Source: Fodinibius saliphilus (GTDB lineage: Bacteria; Bacteroidota; Rhodothermia; Balneolales; Balneolaceae). From it: a DNA stretch of 64,000 nt. The notes beneath the pieces were generated by a model, which saw only the letters and a list, made by a program, of their open reading frames with translations, made no database searches and was not told where the DNA came from. This document shows, piece after piece, positions 54,636 through 62,209 of this stretch. How positions within the stretch are numbered: position 1 is the stretch's first letter; every line of letters begins with the position of its first letter. The position numbers and the translations under genes are program-made. The stretch is taken from contig NZ_VAWF01000003.1 of the NCBI RefSeq assembly GCF_005869845.1, forward strand, positions 372,001-436,000, read 5' to 3'.

Positions 54636-55019
54636 TTATTCATTTGTTACTTTTTCCGTAAGCATAGCAATCTGAAATTCCAGTCTCTTAATTTCTTTAA
54701 GGATAGAATTCTTATCTATTTGCATCCAGTGCCAGAGTTTGATCATAGCGCCAAAAGTCAGTGCGATAAAAAGTACCGTCCCATACCTCAGTATCTCTGT
54801 TATACCCTCTACTATAAAAAGTTTAAATCCGCAGTAGAAGCATATTACAACAATAAATGTATGAAATATTGACATTAAGATAGCAAGCCATCCCAGCTTA
54901 CCGGTATAGAGTTCTCCCCACATACTGAAAATACTTTTTTCCGTAAGATTATTATAGAACTCTGTTTCCTCTTTATCCAGAGATTCAGTAATTAATTTAT
55001 CAATTTCTTCTTCTGTCAT
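54636..55019 (-). CDS. Two-TM membrane protein, probably sigma-linked (DUF6768-like)
   Basis: This 127-residue protein has a cytoplasmic N-terminus (MTEEEIDKLITESLDKEETE), two membrane segments (about 44-66 and 74-92) and a C-terminal amphipathic helix. It resembles the small DUF6768-type proteins that often follow ECF sigma factors. It starts 19 bp after the sigma gene. It may act as an anti-sigma or membrane sensor, but there is no zinc (HxxxCxxC) anti-sigma motif. The name is from memory of the family and is uncertain. Confidence 0.7.
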   Translation of the reverse strand: MTEEEIDKLITESLDKEETEFYNNLTEKSIFSMWGELYTGKLGWLAILMSIFHTFIVVICFYCGFKLFIVEGITEILRYGTVLFIALTFGAMIKLWHWMQIDKNSILKEIKRLEFQIAMLTEKVTNE

Positions 55020-55038
55020 CGGTATAGTTATTTTGTCT

Positions 55039-55587
55039 TTATGAAATAATCTGTTTCAGTTTTTCCCGGGCATAAAACAATCGGGATTTAACTGTTCCGT
55101 TGGATATATTGAGCACACTGCTGATTTCCTGTAAAGTCAAATTATCCAAATAAAAAAGTTCAAGCACGATCCGTTGTGTGCCTGGCAGCTGTTGAATAGC
55201 GTTACGTACTTTCTGCAATTTGCTACTGCTGTTATCAGTGGTAGAACTTTTAGTTGAGGATGCCGAACGGTTTTCAATGAGGGAAGAATTCTTAGCTGAC
55301 TGCTGTTTTTTCCTTATCCAATCTAAGGCTTTTCGGCGGGCGATGCTCAGTGCCCATGCTTTAAAGCTGATTTTTAGTTCCAGCTCTGGAAGTTTCTCAA
55401 TAATGACATACCAACAATCTTGGGCTATGTCTTCAACAGGATTTTGCTGTTGGACTTGATAATAGATAGTCTGCTTCATAAGCGGATGAAACCTTTTAAT
55501 AAGTTTTTTCAACACTTTTTTTTCTCCATTTTGGAAGCGTTGAACCAGTTCTTCATCTGATTGTTGTTTATCCGTAGTATCCATCAC
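55039..55587 (-). CDS. ECF-type RNA polymerase sigma factor
   Basis: This 182-residue sigma-70 family factor with ECF layout has region 2 (DIAQDCWYVIIEKLPEL and FKAWALSIARRKALDWIRKK, for -10 recognition) and region 4 (LPGTQRIVLELFYLDNLTLQ and ISNGTVKSRLFYAREKLKQI, for -35 recognition). The linker is Ser/Thr-rich. It is the first gene of a seven-gene minus-strand unit running to 49350 (sigma, two-TM protein, LolA-like, two permeases, ATPase, barrel) and probably drives that unit. The inducing signal is not known. Confidence 0.93.
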   Translation of the reverse strand: MMDTTDKQQSDEELVQRFQNGEKKVLKKLIKRFHPLMKQTIYYQVQQQNPVEDIAQDCWYVIIEKLPELELKISFKAWALSIARRKALDWIRKKQQSAKNSSLIENRSASSTKSSTTDNSSSKLQKVRNAIQQLPGTQRIVLELFYLDNLTLQEISSVLNISNGTVKSRLFYAREKLKQIIS

Positions 55588-55737
55588 TCATCTATATAGT
55601 CGAATGAAAACTGAAAAGGTTCAAAATTATTTTCATCTCTTGATTGATGAAGTTGTTCTACTCAAATAGTATTTACTGAGCTTCTTAAAAGCAATATTGG
55701 TTATAAAATAGATGGAATGGAAGAAGGAATAGGGGGG

Positions 55738-55784
55738 GATAATACCTTCCCTTTTCGCTGGTTGCAGAAAGGAAAGGTATTATC
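55738..55784. repeat. Long inverted repeat (17-bp arms) between hisH and the sigma gene
   Basis: Arms 55738-55754 and 55768-55784 pair over 17 positions with one mismatch or G-U, with a 13-nt loop. It lies 84 bp after hisH and about 150 bp before the sigma start. There is no T-run directly after it on the minus strand, so it is not a standard terminator, but it could stall or process the hisH transcript. Confidence 0.7.
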
Positions 55785-55868
55785 AAGAGCTTCTGATCAA
55801 TATTTATTTGGGAAGTTGTAGAGGTAAATGGCCGATAGTAGGTAATAGGGTGGTATTAGGTATAAGAG

Positions 55869-56474
55869 TTATTGACCATCTTGATATATAGAATAAAGGA
55901 AATTCTGCAAAAGTAAAGCCCCGGCTTTTCCCGATTTTTCGGGATGGAACTGGGTGCCCATATAATTATCTTTACAAACGACAGCGGTAAAGTCTTTTAT
56001 ATAATGGCAACTAGCTAAGGTATAATCATTGACAGGCGCAAAGTAGCTATGTACAAAGTAGAAATACTCCGATGTGCCAAAGCTACTAACCAAGGAATGG
56101 TTCTTGGCAACTTTAGAAAAAGTATTCCATCCCATATGGGGTACTTTGTCTACCGAAGAATCAAACTTCTTTAATTGACCCGGAATGATTCCAAGTCCCT
56201 GAGAGTCACCCTCTTCCGAGGATTCATATAATAGTTGCATGCCCAGACAGATGCCAAGCACCGGCTTGTCTGTATTTATTAACCACTGGTCCAGGTTGTT
56301 TTTCTGCAGAGATTCCATTGCCGGTTCTGCATGACCAACACCTGGAAAAATAATGCCATCCGAATCATCCAGCTCACCAGTGTTATTAGTAATGATATGG
56401 GGTTCGTTCAGGCGTTTAAGAGCATTGGATACTGATGCTAAGTTGCCGGCTTCATAATTAATAATTGCGATCAT
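55869..56474 (-). CDS. hisH: Imidazole glycerol phosphate synthase, glutamine amidotransferase subunit
   Basis: This 201-residue glutaminase supplies ammonia to HisF. It has the class I triad: Cys in VLGICLGMQLL (near 78), and the His and Glu in TQFHPEKSG near the C-terminus. It begins MIAIINYEAGNLASVSNAL. It starts 2 bp after hisB and closes the hisG-D-C-B-H block. The next gene downstream on this strand is the ECF sigma factor 281 bp away, not hisA. Confidence 0.97.
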   Translation of the reverse strand: MIAIINYEAGNLASVSNALKRLNEPHIITNNTGELDDSDGIIFPGVGHAEPAMESLQKNNLDQWLINTDKPVLGICLGMQLLYESSEEGDSQGLGIIPGQLKKFDSSVDKVPHMGWNTFSKVAKNHSLVSSFGTSEYFYFVHSYFAPVNDYTLASCHYIKDFTAVVCKDNYMGTQFHPEKSGKAGALLLQNFLYSIYQDGQ

Positions 56475-56476
56475 TA

Positions 56477-57367
56477 TCAGAGTAAGTCTTTAGTGCTGGG
56501 TAAAATGTTAGCATTACGTTCATTTCGGCTTATGGCAGCACGCAAGCAGCGTGCAAAAGCTTTAAAACTAGCCTCAATTTTATGATGGTCGTTTTCACCT
56601 TCTACTGAAATATTTAGTGTGGCCTTGAGGTTCATCGCCAGAGAGTAAAAAAAGTGTTCCGTCATTTCAGTTGGGAAATCTCCTACATATTCTCGCTTTA
56701 AGTTTCCTTCAAAGACAAGGTAGGGGCGCCCCGAGAAATCCAGTGCTACCGTCGCCAATGTCTCATCCATAGGCAACGCAAAACCATAGCGCTGGATTCC
56801 CACTTTATTTCCCAATGCTTTACTGATAGCTTCTCCCAGGGTGATTGCTACATCTTCAATTGTATGATGTTCATCAATAGCGAGGTCGCCGTCACAGGAT
56901 ATATCTAGATCTACTAGCCCATGTTTTGCAATCTGTTCCAGCATATGGTCGAAAAAGCCCAGCCCTGTAGAAATATTACTTTTCCCTGTACCATCAAGGT
57001 TTACACTGATGGAGATGTCAGTCTCAGAAGTAGTACGCTCAACGGTTGCTTTTCGCGTTGGGAAACAGATTTTTTTACTCAGAGATATCCAGTTTTCTGC
57101 AGATTCCACTTCATTACCCTCTTCATCAATAGCTTTTAAAAGCTTATCTTCGGTGATAACTTGAAGGGCTATTTCCTCGGAACTGGTTCCTGTAGCAGAT
57201 ATTTTCTCATTTTCTAAGAGATCAAGTTCCAGTTTAGATAGGTTGTCAGTAATAAAAAAGAGTGTATGCCCCAGCTGTTGTAGCCTTTTAAGACCGTATA
57301 AAGCACCGGGCCACAATAACTCAGTTTCAGATCCGGAAAGCGCTTCTGTCGATATTCGAATGTTCAT
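56477..57367 (-). CDS. hisB: Imidazoleglycerol-phosphate dehydratase with vestigial HAD-like N-terminus
   Basis: This 296-residue protein has a complete IGP dehydratase at residues 105-296: FDHMLEQIAKHG, the metal motif DEHHTIEDVAI and the second DHHKIEASFKA. The first 104 residues are unusual. They contain WPGALYGLKRLQQLGHTLFF and ITDN, which align with the middle of the bifunctional enteric HisB phosphatase domain (PGVIPxLxxLQxAGYxLxMxTNQ). The N-terminal nucleophile motif DxDGT and the later Lys/Asp motifs are missing. So the phosphatase half seems truncated and inactive, while the dehydratase looks functional. It overlaps hisC by 4 bp. Confidence 0.93.
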   Translation of the reverse strand: MNIRISTEALSGSETELLWPGALYGLKRLQQLGHTLFFITDNLSKLELDLLENEKISATGTSSEEIALQVITEDKLLKAIDEEGNEVESAENWISLSKKICFPTRKATVERTTSETDISISVNLDGTGKSNISTGLGFFDHMLEQIAKHGLVDLDISCDGDLAIDEHHTIEDVAITLGEAISKALGNKVGIQRYGFALPMDETLATVALDFSGRPYLVFEGNLKREYVGDFPTEMTEHFFYSLAMNLKATLNISVEGENDHHKIEASFKAFARCLRAAISRNERNANILPSTKDLL

Positions 57368-58425
57368 TGTACTATCTCTTTTAAAGCTGAGATTAAACGT
57401 TCATTTTCATCCGGTGTTCCTACGGTAATACGCAGACAGTTATCACAATGCGGTTCATTACCACGGTATCTCACGATAATATTTTTCTTGGCCAGTTGTT
57501 GGTAGATCATGCGAGCCTCATCAATTTTGACTAACAAAAAGTTTGCATCACTGGGAAAAATATGTTTGACAGCACTGAGCTGTTCCAACTTATTGTGTAG
57601 TTGTTTTCGTTCCCTTTTGATCGCTTCAATATGGAATTTTACTGTTTCCCAGTTTTGAAGTCCATTAATAGCCAGTTCGGAGGTAGGTTTATTAATATTA
57701 TATGGTGCTTTTACCTTCATCATATAGTTGATAATATCTTCCTGAGCGTAACTGATTCCAAGTCTGATTCCTGCCAGCCCCAGTGATTTTGATACCGTTT
57801 GTAAAACTACAAGGTTTGGATATTTAGCTATTTTTGAAGTCCAGCTAGGTCCTTCGCTAAAGTCGATATAGGCCTCATCCACCACCACAATACCGGGAAA
57901 CTCTTCCACAAGTTGTTCTACTTTGTCAGTTTTAAAAGTATTGCCTGTTGGATTATTAGGGGAACAAAGAAATAGAATCTTTGTATGCGGCGTTACCGCA
58001 TTTAGGATGGCCTGCACTCGTGGCTGGAAAGTTTCTTCTTCCAGCAATACCTCATCAATTGAAATATCATGGATATTAGCAGATACGGTATACATTCCAT
58101 ATGTAGGAGGGACCGTCAGTATGCGATCTTTTCCGGGAGTGCAGAAAATGCGAAATAATAGGTCGATGCCTTCGTCGCTTCCTACCCCCACAAATACATT
58201 CTCCTTTCGAACACCCCGCCATTCTGCAATGAGTTGTCGCAGTTTTTTTTGGGATGGATCCGGATAGCGATGCAGTTTACTGTCGTCGTTAAACGGTGCT
58301 CCCAAGCTATTTTCATTAGCATCCAGTAGCAAACCTTCTTCATAATCTTCGCGAGCACTGTGGTAGGGTTCAAGTTGTTGAATATTAGGACGCACAAAAT
58401 TTTCAATATTAAATGAACTGCTCAT
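57364..58425 (-). CDS. hisC: Histidinol-phosphate aminotransferase
   Basis: This 353-residue fold-type I PLP enzyme transfers an amino group from glutamate to imidazole-acetol phosphate. Blocks seen are SLGAPFNDDSKLHRYPDPSQ, VFVGVGSDEGIDLLFR, LCSPNNPTGNTF, VVDEAYIDFSEG and the PLP lysine in QTVSKSLGLAGIRLGI, followed by the C-terminal Arg in LRITVGTPDEN. It follows hisD with a 23-bp gap and overlaps hisB by 4 bp. Confidence 0.97.
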   Translation of the reverse strand: MSSSFNIENFVRPNIQQLEPYHSAREDYEEGLLLDANENSLGAPFNDDSKLHRYPDPSQKKLRQLIAEWRGVRKENVFVGVGSDEGIDLLFRIFCTPGKDRILTVPPTYGMYTVSANIHDISIDEVLLEEETFQPRVQAILNAVTPHTKILFLCSPNNPTGNTFKTDKVEQLVEEFPGIVVVDEAYIDFSEGPSWTSKIAKYPNLVVLQTVSKSLGLAGIRLGISYAQEDIINYMMKVKAPYNINKPTSELAINGLQNWETVKFHIEAIKRERKQLHNKLEQLSAVKHIFPSDANFLLVKIDEARMIYQQLAKKNIIVRYRGNEPHCDNCLRITVGTPDENERLISALKEIVQ

Positions 58426-58448
58426 TATCTTAAAAAATATTTGTTGTT

Positions 58449-59738
58449 TTACTTGTTAATATCGGCAAGACGAATAGAAACCGCATTCCTGTGGCCCTGT
58501 AACTTTTCGAGTTCTGCTAACTTTTCAACGGCAGGTCCTACATTTTGCAAGCCTTCCCTAGAGATCTGTTGAACAGTGATCTGCTTGATGAATGAGTCTA
58601 TCGATACTCCACTATACATACGGGCATAGCCGTAAGTTGGCAATGTGTGGTTGGTGCCCGAGGCATAGTCACCGGCACTTTCCGGTGTCCAGGGGCCTAA
58701 GAATATGGATCCGGCATTGGTAATATCCTCAACCAATACTTCTGGTTGGTTGCATTGAATAATCAGGTGTTCGGGGGCATATTTATTGGAGAAAGCTACC
58801 GCATCTTCAAGAGTGCGCGTAACTAAGCTAAAGCTTTGAGTAATAGCTTGTTTAGCCACATATTTGCGCGGAAGTTGATCGAGTTGTTTTTCCAGTTCCT
58901 GTTGGCAGGCTGCCAAGTCAAAACTTTCCGTAGCTACCAGCACCACCTGGCTATCTTCACCATGTTCGGCCTGTGACAATAGATCGGCAGCGACAAAGGC
59001 CGGTTTTGCTGTTTTATCCGCAATAACCAGTACTTCAGACGGCCCGGCCGGCATATCGATAGCTATTTGCGCCTCACTGTTTTGCAGCATCATTTTAGCT
59101 GCCGTAACGTACTGATTGCCGGGACCCAATATTTTGTCCACTTTAGGTACAGATTCTGTACCTAGAGCCATTCCAGCCACTGCTTGTGCCCCACCGGCTT
59201 TAAGCAAGTTCACAGCTCCAATTTTTTGCGCGATATAGATCATTTCGTCAGCTATACTACCATCTTCTTGAGGCGGTGTTGCCACAACAATCGTAGAGCA
59301 ACCGGCCAACATAGCAGGGATCCCCAGCATCATCAAGGTAGAGGGTAAAATAGCCGTGCCTCCGGGCACATATAAACCAACCCGTTCAATAGGGCGTGAT
59401 ATGCGTTTACATTGCACGCCGGGCATGGTTTCTACTTCCAGTTTCGAGGGGAGCTGCGCCTTATGGAATTCATAGATATTATTGAATGCGGTATCTATGG
59501 CCTTTTTAACTCCATCATTTAAATTGATCTGTTGATTATCAGGATTGATAACCAACGGATCAGGGGTAACGTCATCAAACTTAGCTGTAAAATAGTTGAC
59601 TCCTGCGTCACCATCCTCCGTAACACGCTTAATAATAGGCTCAACCTGTTCAAAGATGGCGTTGAAATCCATCTTCGGTCGCTGACAGAGCTTTCGTAGC
59701 TGTTCTTCCGTTAACTTACTGTAGGTATACTGTTTCAT
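58449..59738 (-). CDS. hisD: Histidinol dehydrogenase
   Basis: This 429-residue zinc enzyme makes histidine from histidinol through two NAD-linked oxidations. Signature segments are GLYVPGGTAILPSTLMMLG, GPGNQYVTAAKMMLQ, DMPAGPSEVLVIAD, LSQAEHGEDSQVVLV (catalytic Glu-His region) and YASGTNHTLPTYGYAR. It starts 2 bp after hisG, so they are probably translationally coupled. Confidence 0.97.
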   Translation of the reverse strand: MKQYTYSKLTEEQLRKLCQRPKMDFNAIFEQVEPIIKRVTEDGDAGVNYFTAKFDDVTPDPLVINPDNQQINLNDGVKKAIDTAFNNIYEFHKAQLPSKLEVETMPGVQCKRISRPIERVGLYVPGGTAILPSTLMMLGIPAMLAGCSTIVVATPPQEDGSIADEMIYIAQKIGAVNLLKAGGAQAVAGMALGTESVPKVDKILGPGNQYVTAAKMMLQNSEAQIAIDMPAGPSEVLVIADKTAKPAFVAADLLSQAEHGEDSQVVLVATESFDLAACQQELEKQLDQLPRKYVAKQAITQSFSLVTRTLEDAVAFSNKYAPEHLIIQCNQPEVLVEDITNAGSIFLGPWTPESAGDYASGTNHTLPTYGYARMYSGVSIDSFIKQITVQQISREGLQNVGPAVEKLAELEKLQGHRNAVSIRLADINK

Positions 59739-59740
59739 AG

Positions 59741-60622
59741 TTACAATATCATACTTTCAATAGGAAGGATAACAATACCACTTGCTCCTTCTGCTTTTAA
59801 TTTTTCCATAACAACCCAAAATTCATCAATGGGGATAACGGTATGAATAGCAACCATACCATTATCAGCTAATGGCATTACAGTTGGGCTTTTAAGAGAA
59901 GGAATAATCTCCTTAATCTTGGGTACGGAGTCTTGAGGAGCGTTCATCATAATATAACGACTGCGTTCGGCCTGTTGGTGGCCGTCCATTCGTTGCAGGA
60001 ATTTTTCGATAAGCTTTTTCTTTCCCGGCGATAATTTTTTATTGGTTTGGATGAGTTCTGTTTCTGACTCCAGTATCGTGATCAGTTCTTGCAAACCGTT
60101 GGCTTTAAGCGTGTTGCCGGTTGACACGATATCACAGATAGCATCAGCGACTTCGAGTCGGGGTGCAATTTCAACGGCACCCGATATTGTTACCACATTG
60201 GTGTCTATCCCCTTTTCTTCGAAGAAGTCGCGAGTTAGTTTTGGGTAGCTGGTAGCAATAGTTTTGCCTTCAAAGTCACTTACAGATTGGATATCCCCAT
60301 CTTTGCGGGCAGCTAAAGAAAGGCGACAGACACCATAATCCAATCCTCTAAGTACGGTGACATCCGCACCTTTTTCTTGTGTTTCATTTGCACCTACAAA
60401 TCCGAGGTCACAAACTCCATCTTGAACATATTCGGGAATGTCATCATCTCGAATAAGGAGCAGTTCGACATCAAAATTTCGGCATTTGACCAAGAGATTA
60501 CGTTTGTAATCATCAAATCTGAGTCCAATGCCTTTGAGTAGGTCAATCGTTTTATCGGTTAAACGTCCTGATTTTTGAATAGCAATACGTAGTGAAGTAT
60601 TAGAGTCTGCAGTGCGTTGCAT
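59741..60622 (-). CDS. hisG: ATP phosphoribosyltransferase, long form
   Basis: This 293-residue enzyme catalyses the first, committed step, joining ATP and PRPP. It has the periplasmic-binding-like catalytic domains (LRIAIQKSGRLTDKTIDLL, CDLGFVGANETQEKG) with PRPP loop DAICDIVSTGNTLKANGL. A C-terminal ACT-like regulatory domain follows (about 220-293, PTVMPLADNGMVAIHTVIPI), so histidine feedback control is likely and no HisZ is needed. It is the first structural gene of the operon, 83 bp downstream of the histidine-rich leader ORF. Confidence 0.96.
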   Translation of the reverse strand: MQRTADSNTSLRIAIQKSGRLTDKTIDLLKGIGLRFDDYKRNLLVKCRNFDVELLLIRDDDIPEYVQDGVCDLGFVGANETQEKGADVTVLRGLDYGVCRLSLAARKDGDIQSVSDFEGKTIATSYPKLTRDFFEEKGIDTNVVTISGAVEIAPRLEVADAICDIVSTGNTLKANGLQELITILESETELIQTNKKLSPGKKKLIEKFLQRMDGHQQAERSRYIMMNAPQDSVPKIKEIIPSLKSPTVMPLADNGMVAIHTVIPIDEFWVVMEKLKAEGASGIVILPIESMIL

Positions 60623-60705
60623 AACAATGAGATATAGTAATTTGTTGTTTGGGAAAATACTAAGAATAATAAGAGACGGGGTAGCCTAAGCTACATATAG
60701 AGATG

Positions 60706-60768
60706 CTATCGACGGTGGGAACCGCCGTGATGGAGGTGAGAGTGGATATGGAGTTGTCGTTTTAGCAT
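60706..60768 (-). CDS. hisL: Histidine-rich leader peptide of the his operon
   Basis: A 20-codon ORF, MLKRQLHIHSHLHHGGSHRR, starts at the ATG at 60768 and ends at TAG 60706-60708, 83 bp before hisG on the same strand. Six of 20 residues are His, five of them within eight codons (7, 9, 11, 13, 14). This is what a ribosome-stalling attenuator peptide needs. Around it a 7-bp inverted repeat (60702-60708 with 60763-60769) would pair the start and stop regions. A GGCGGU/ACCGUC hairpin lies in the last codons and a GTAGC/GCTAC hairpin lies at 60681-60694. A clear T-run terminator is not seen, so the mechanism may be translational or Rho-linked. No experimental support is available. Confidence 0.8.
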   Translation of the reverse strand: MLKRQLHIHSHLHHGGSHRR

Positions 60769-60773
60769 CAGGG

Positions 60774-60781
60774 CAAATATA
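60774..60781 (-). promoter_or_regulatory. Possible Bacteroidetes-type -7 box before the his leader
   Basis: TATATTTG on the minus strand fits the TAnnTTTG -7 element, 5 bp before the leader ATG. No good -33 TTG is found at normal spacing. If used, the leader mRNA would be almost leaderless. Confidence 0.35.
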
Positions 60782-60870
60782 CAAAATTTTCTGAACCCAT
60801 CCACAGAAATAATGGTCTTTACATTTATTTAATTTTAAAGTCTGCGATTTGAGTAAGTCGCTTTAAAAAC

Positions 60871-60902
60871 AAAAGGCCCTTGTCTTTCAACAAGAGCCTT
60901 TT
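60871..60902 (-). terminator. Rho-independent terminator after the DUF4382 gene
   Basis: AAAAGGC-C-CTTGT (60871-60883) pairs with ACAAG-A-GCCTTTT (60890-60902), with one internal mismatch, 6-nt loop and T-rich tail on the minus strand. It also isolates the his leader from upstream transcription. Confidence 0.8.
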
Positions 60903-60939
60903 GCGTATATGTTAACCTTGAGGGGTTAAAGGGAAATTA

Positions 60940-61764
60940 TTAATTGGATTTAAGTTCAATGGTACCCAATTCTGTTTCTTCACCGCTCTCTACTTCGATA
61001 CCGGTTTGGGTAGAATCAGTGTACTGGTCGCTACTGGGATCAAAACCTACATCATAAGTTGCTTCTTGCAGGCCAATAATTGTGAAGTTCCCATTGTCAG
61101 CAGTAATAGTTGATGTAACAGTATCTTCACCGCTTATTGCCATTACATTGGTGTTGAAGTCAGAAGGTTGAACAGTACCAGAAATGGATCCTGTTTCCGC
61201 CAGAGAAACAGCACGAAGAACAGGTTTAAGTAGATATCCGCCATTTCCTTTTTTAACTATAGAACGAGCTGCATCGAAATCGACCAAGAGTGTATAATTA
61301 GAACCATCCTCAACTTCGGCATTAACATTGAGTTTTAGTCCTGACTGTTGGGAACTGGGGGTCTGCAGTTCCTGAGTTTTACCATCAACAGTGACGGTAT
61401 TGTCATCGCCCAGAATAAATCGAATCTGTTCATAAGTACCTGCTTCTAATTCTTCGGTACCTAACATAATGGTGTTGCCATTTGTTAACTCAAGAAGGTT
61501 AACCTTCATGGATTGGTCCATAATTGTGACCCATCCATCTTCCTCGGCTTCTTCATCGGATTCTGAACTGTCGGTTTCTGCGGTCTCACCGTTATTAACC
61601 CGTACGCTGTTTATAGTCACATTCACAGAATCGTAATTGGCAGGGGCATCGGTCAATGCTACAGACATAGTACCTGTACCACCATTTTCGCTAGTGGTAT
61701 CGCAAGAAGTGATTCCAAAAATAAGTGCAATTGATAGTGTAATAAGTAGCGTAATATTTTTCAT
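60940..61764 (-). CDS. DUF4382 lipoprotein
   Basis: This 274-residue exported lipoprotein has signal and lipobox IFGITSC (Cys at 21). The DUF4382 domain spans about residues 32-185 and begins GTMSVALTDAPANYDSVNVT. Its middle has an acidic Ser/Glu insert (SSESDEEAEED) and it ends with the typical LLVDFDAARSIVKKGNGGYL. The C-terminal 85 residues form a carboxypeptidase-regulatory-like strand domain (GSISGTVQPSDFN, ATYDVGFDPSS). Function is unknown in the family; it sits in the periplasm or on the outer membrane. It is monocistronic. Confidence 0.87.
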   Translation of the reverse strand: MKNITLLITLSIALIFGITSCDTTSENGGTGTMSVALTDAPANYDSVNVTINSVRVNNGETAETDSSESDEEAEEDGWVTIMDQSMKVNLLELTNGNTIMLGTEELEAGTYEQIRFILGDDNTVTVDGKTQELQTPSSQQSGLKLNVNAEVEDGSNYTLLVDFDAARSIVKKGNGGYLLKPVLRAVSLAETGSISGTVQPSDFNTNVMAISGEDTVTSTITADNGNFTIIGLQEATYDVGFDPSSDQYTDSTQTGIEVESGEETELGTIELKSN

Positions 61765-62209
61765 AATAGTTAGTCAACTTTTTCGTATTCGTATTTCATG
61801 CTTTTTAATTGGCAGTAGGCAAGAAATGTTTCACTTAATTGTAGGGGAATTTGCCTTAGAATGGGGTTGGACAATTAACCTGGTTGATTAATACAGTATT
61901 GTGTTCGTTTATGCATATATGGTTGCTACCATAACGATAAGGAGGAGCGTAAAAAGGGTGAACTGGATGATAGGATTGGAAACAATTTTTTTCTGCATCT
62001 GATTGCTGTTTATTCCAAGTTAGAGCTGTTACTATCACGTAGTTGAACTTGAAAAAAAATAAATTGTTCCGAAATTTTTAGAAATGTAAGGGTATTGCCA
62101 ATTTAAGTAAGCTATATAAGCAAACTATTATCATTTAATGATTGAACTATTACGGTGAAACAATTATTCTTAGACCCAAACAACTGAAACTGATATTGAA
62201 AGCTTTATT
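61765..62209. other. 445-bp divergent intergenic region, no gene seen
   Basis: Lies between the divergent DUF4382 and 93-aa protein genes, so it must hold both promoters. The only sizeable open frame (minus strand, 61856-62038) has no plausible protein character. No strong structure is noticed. Confidence 0.55.

Noticed and set aside
61856-62038. 60-codon minus-strand frame in the DUF4382 upstream region
   Set aside because: Its composition is not protein-like and no ribosome site or conserved context is visible.
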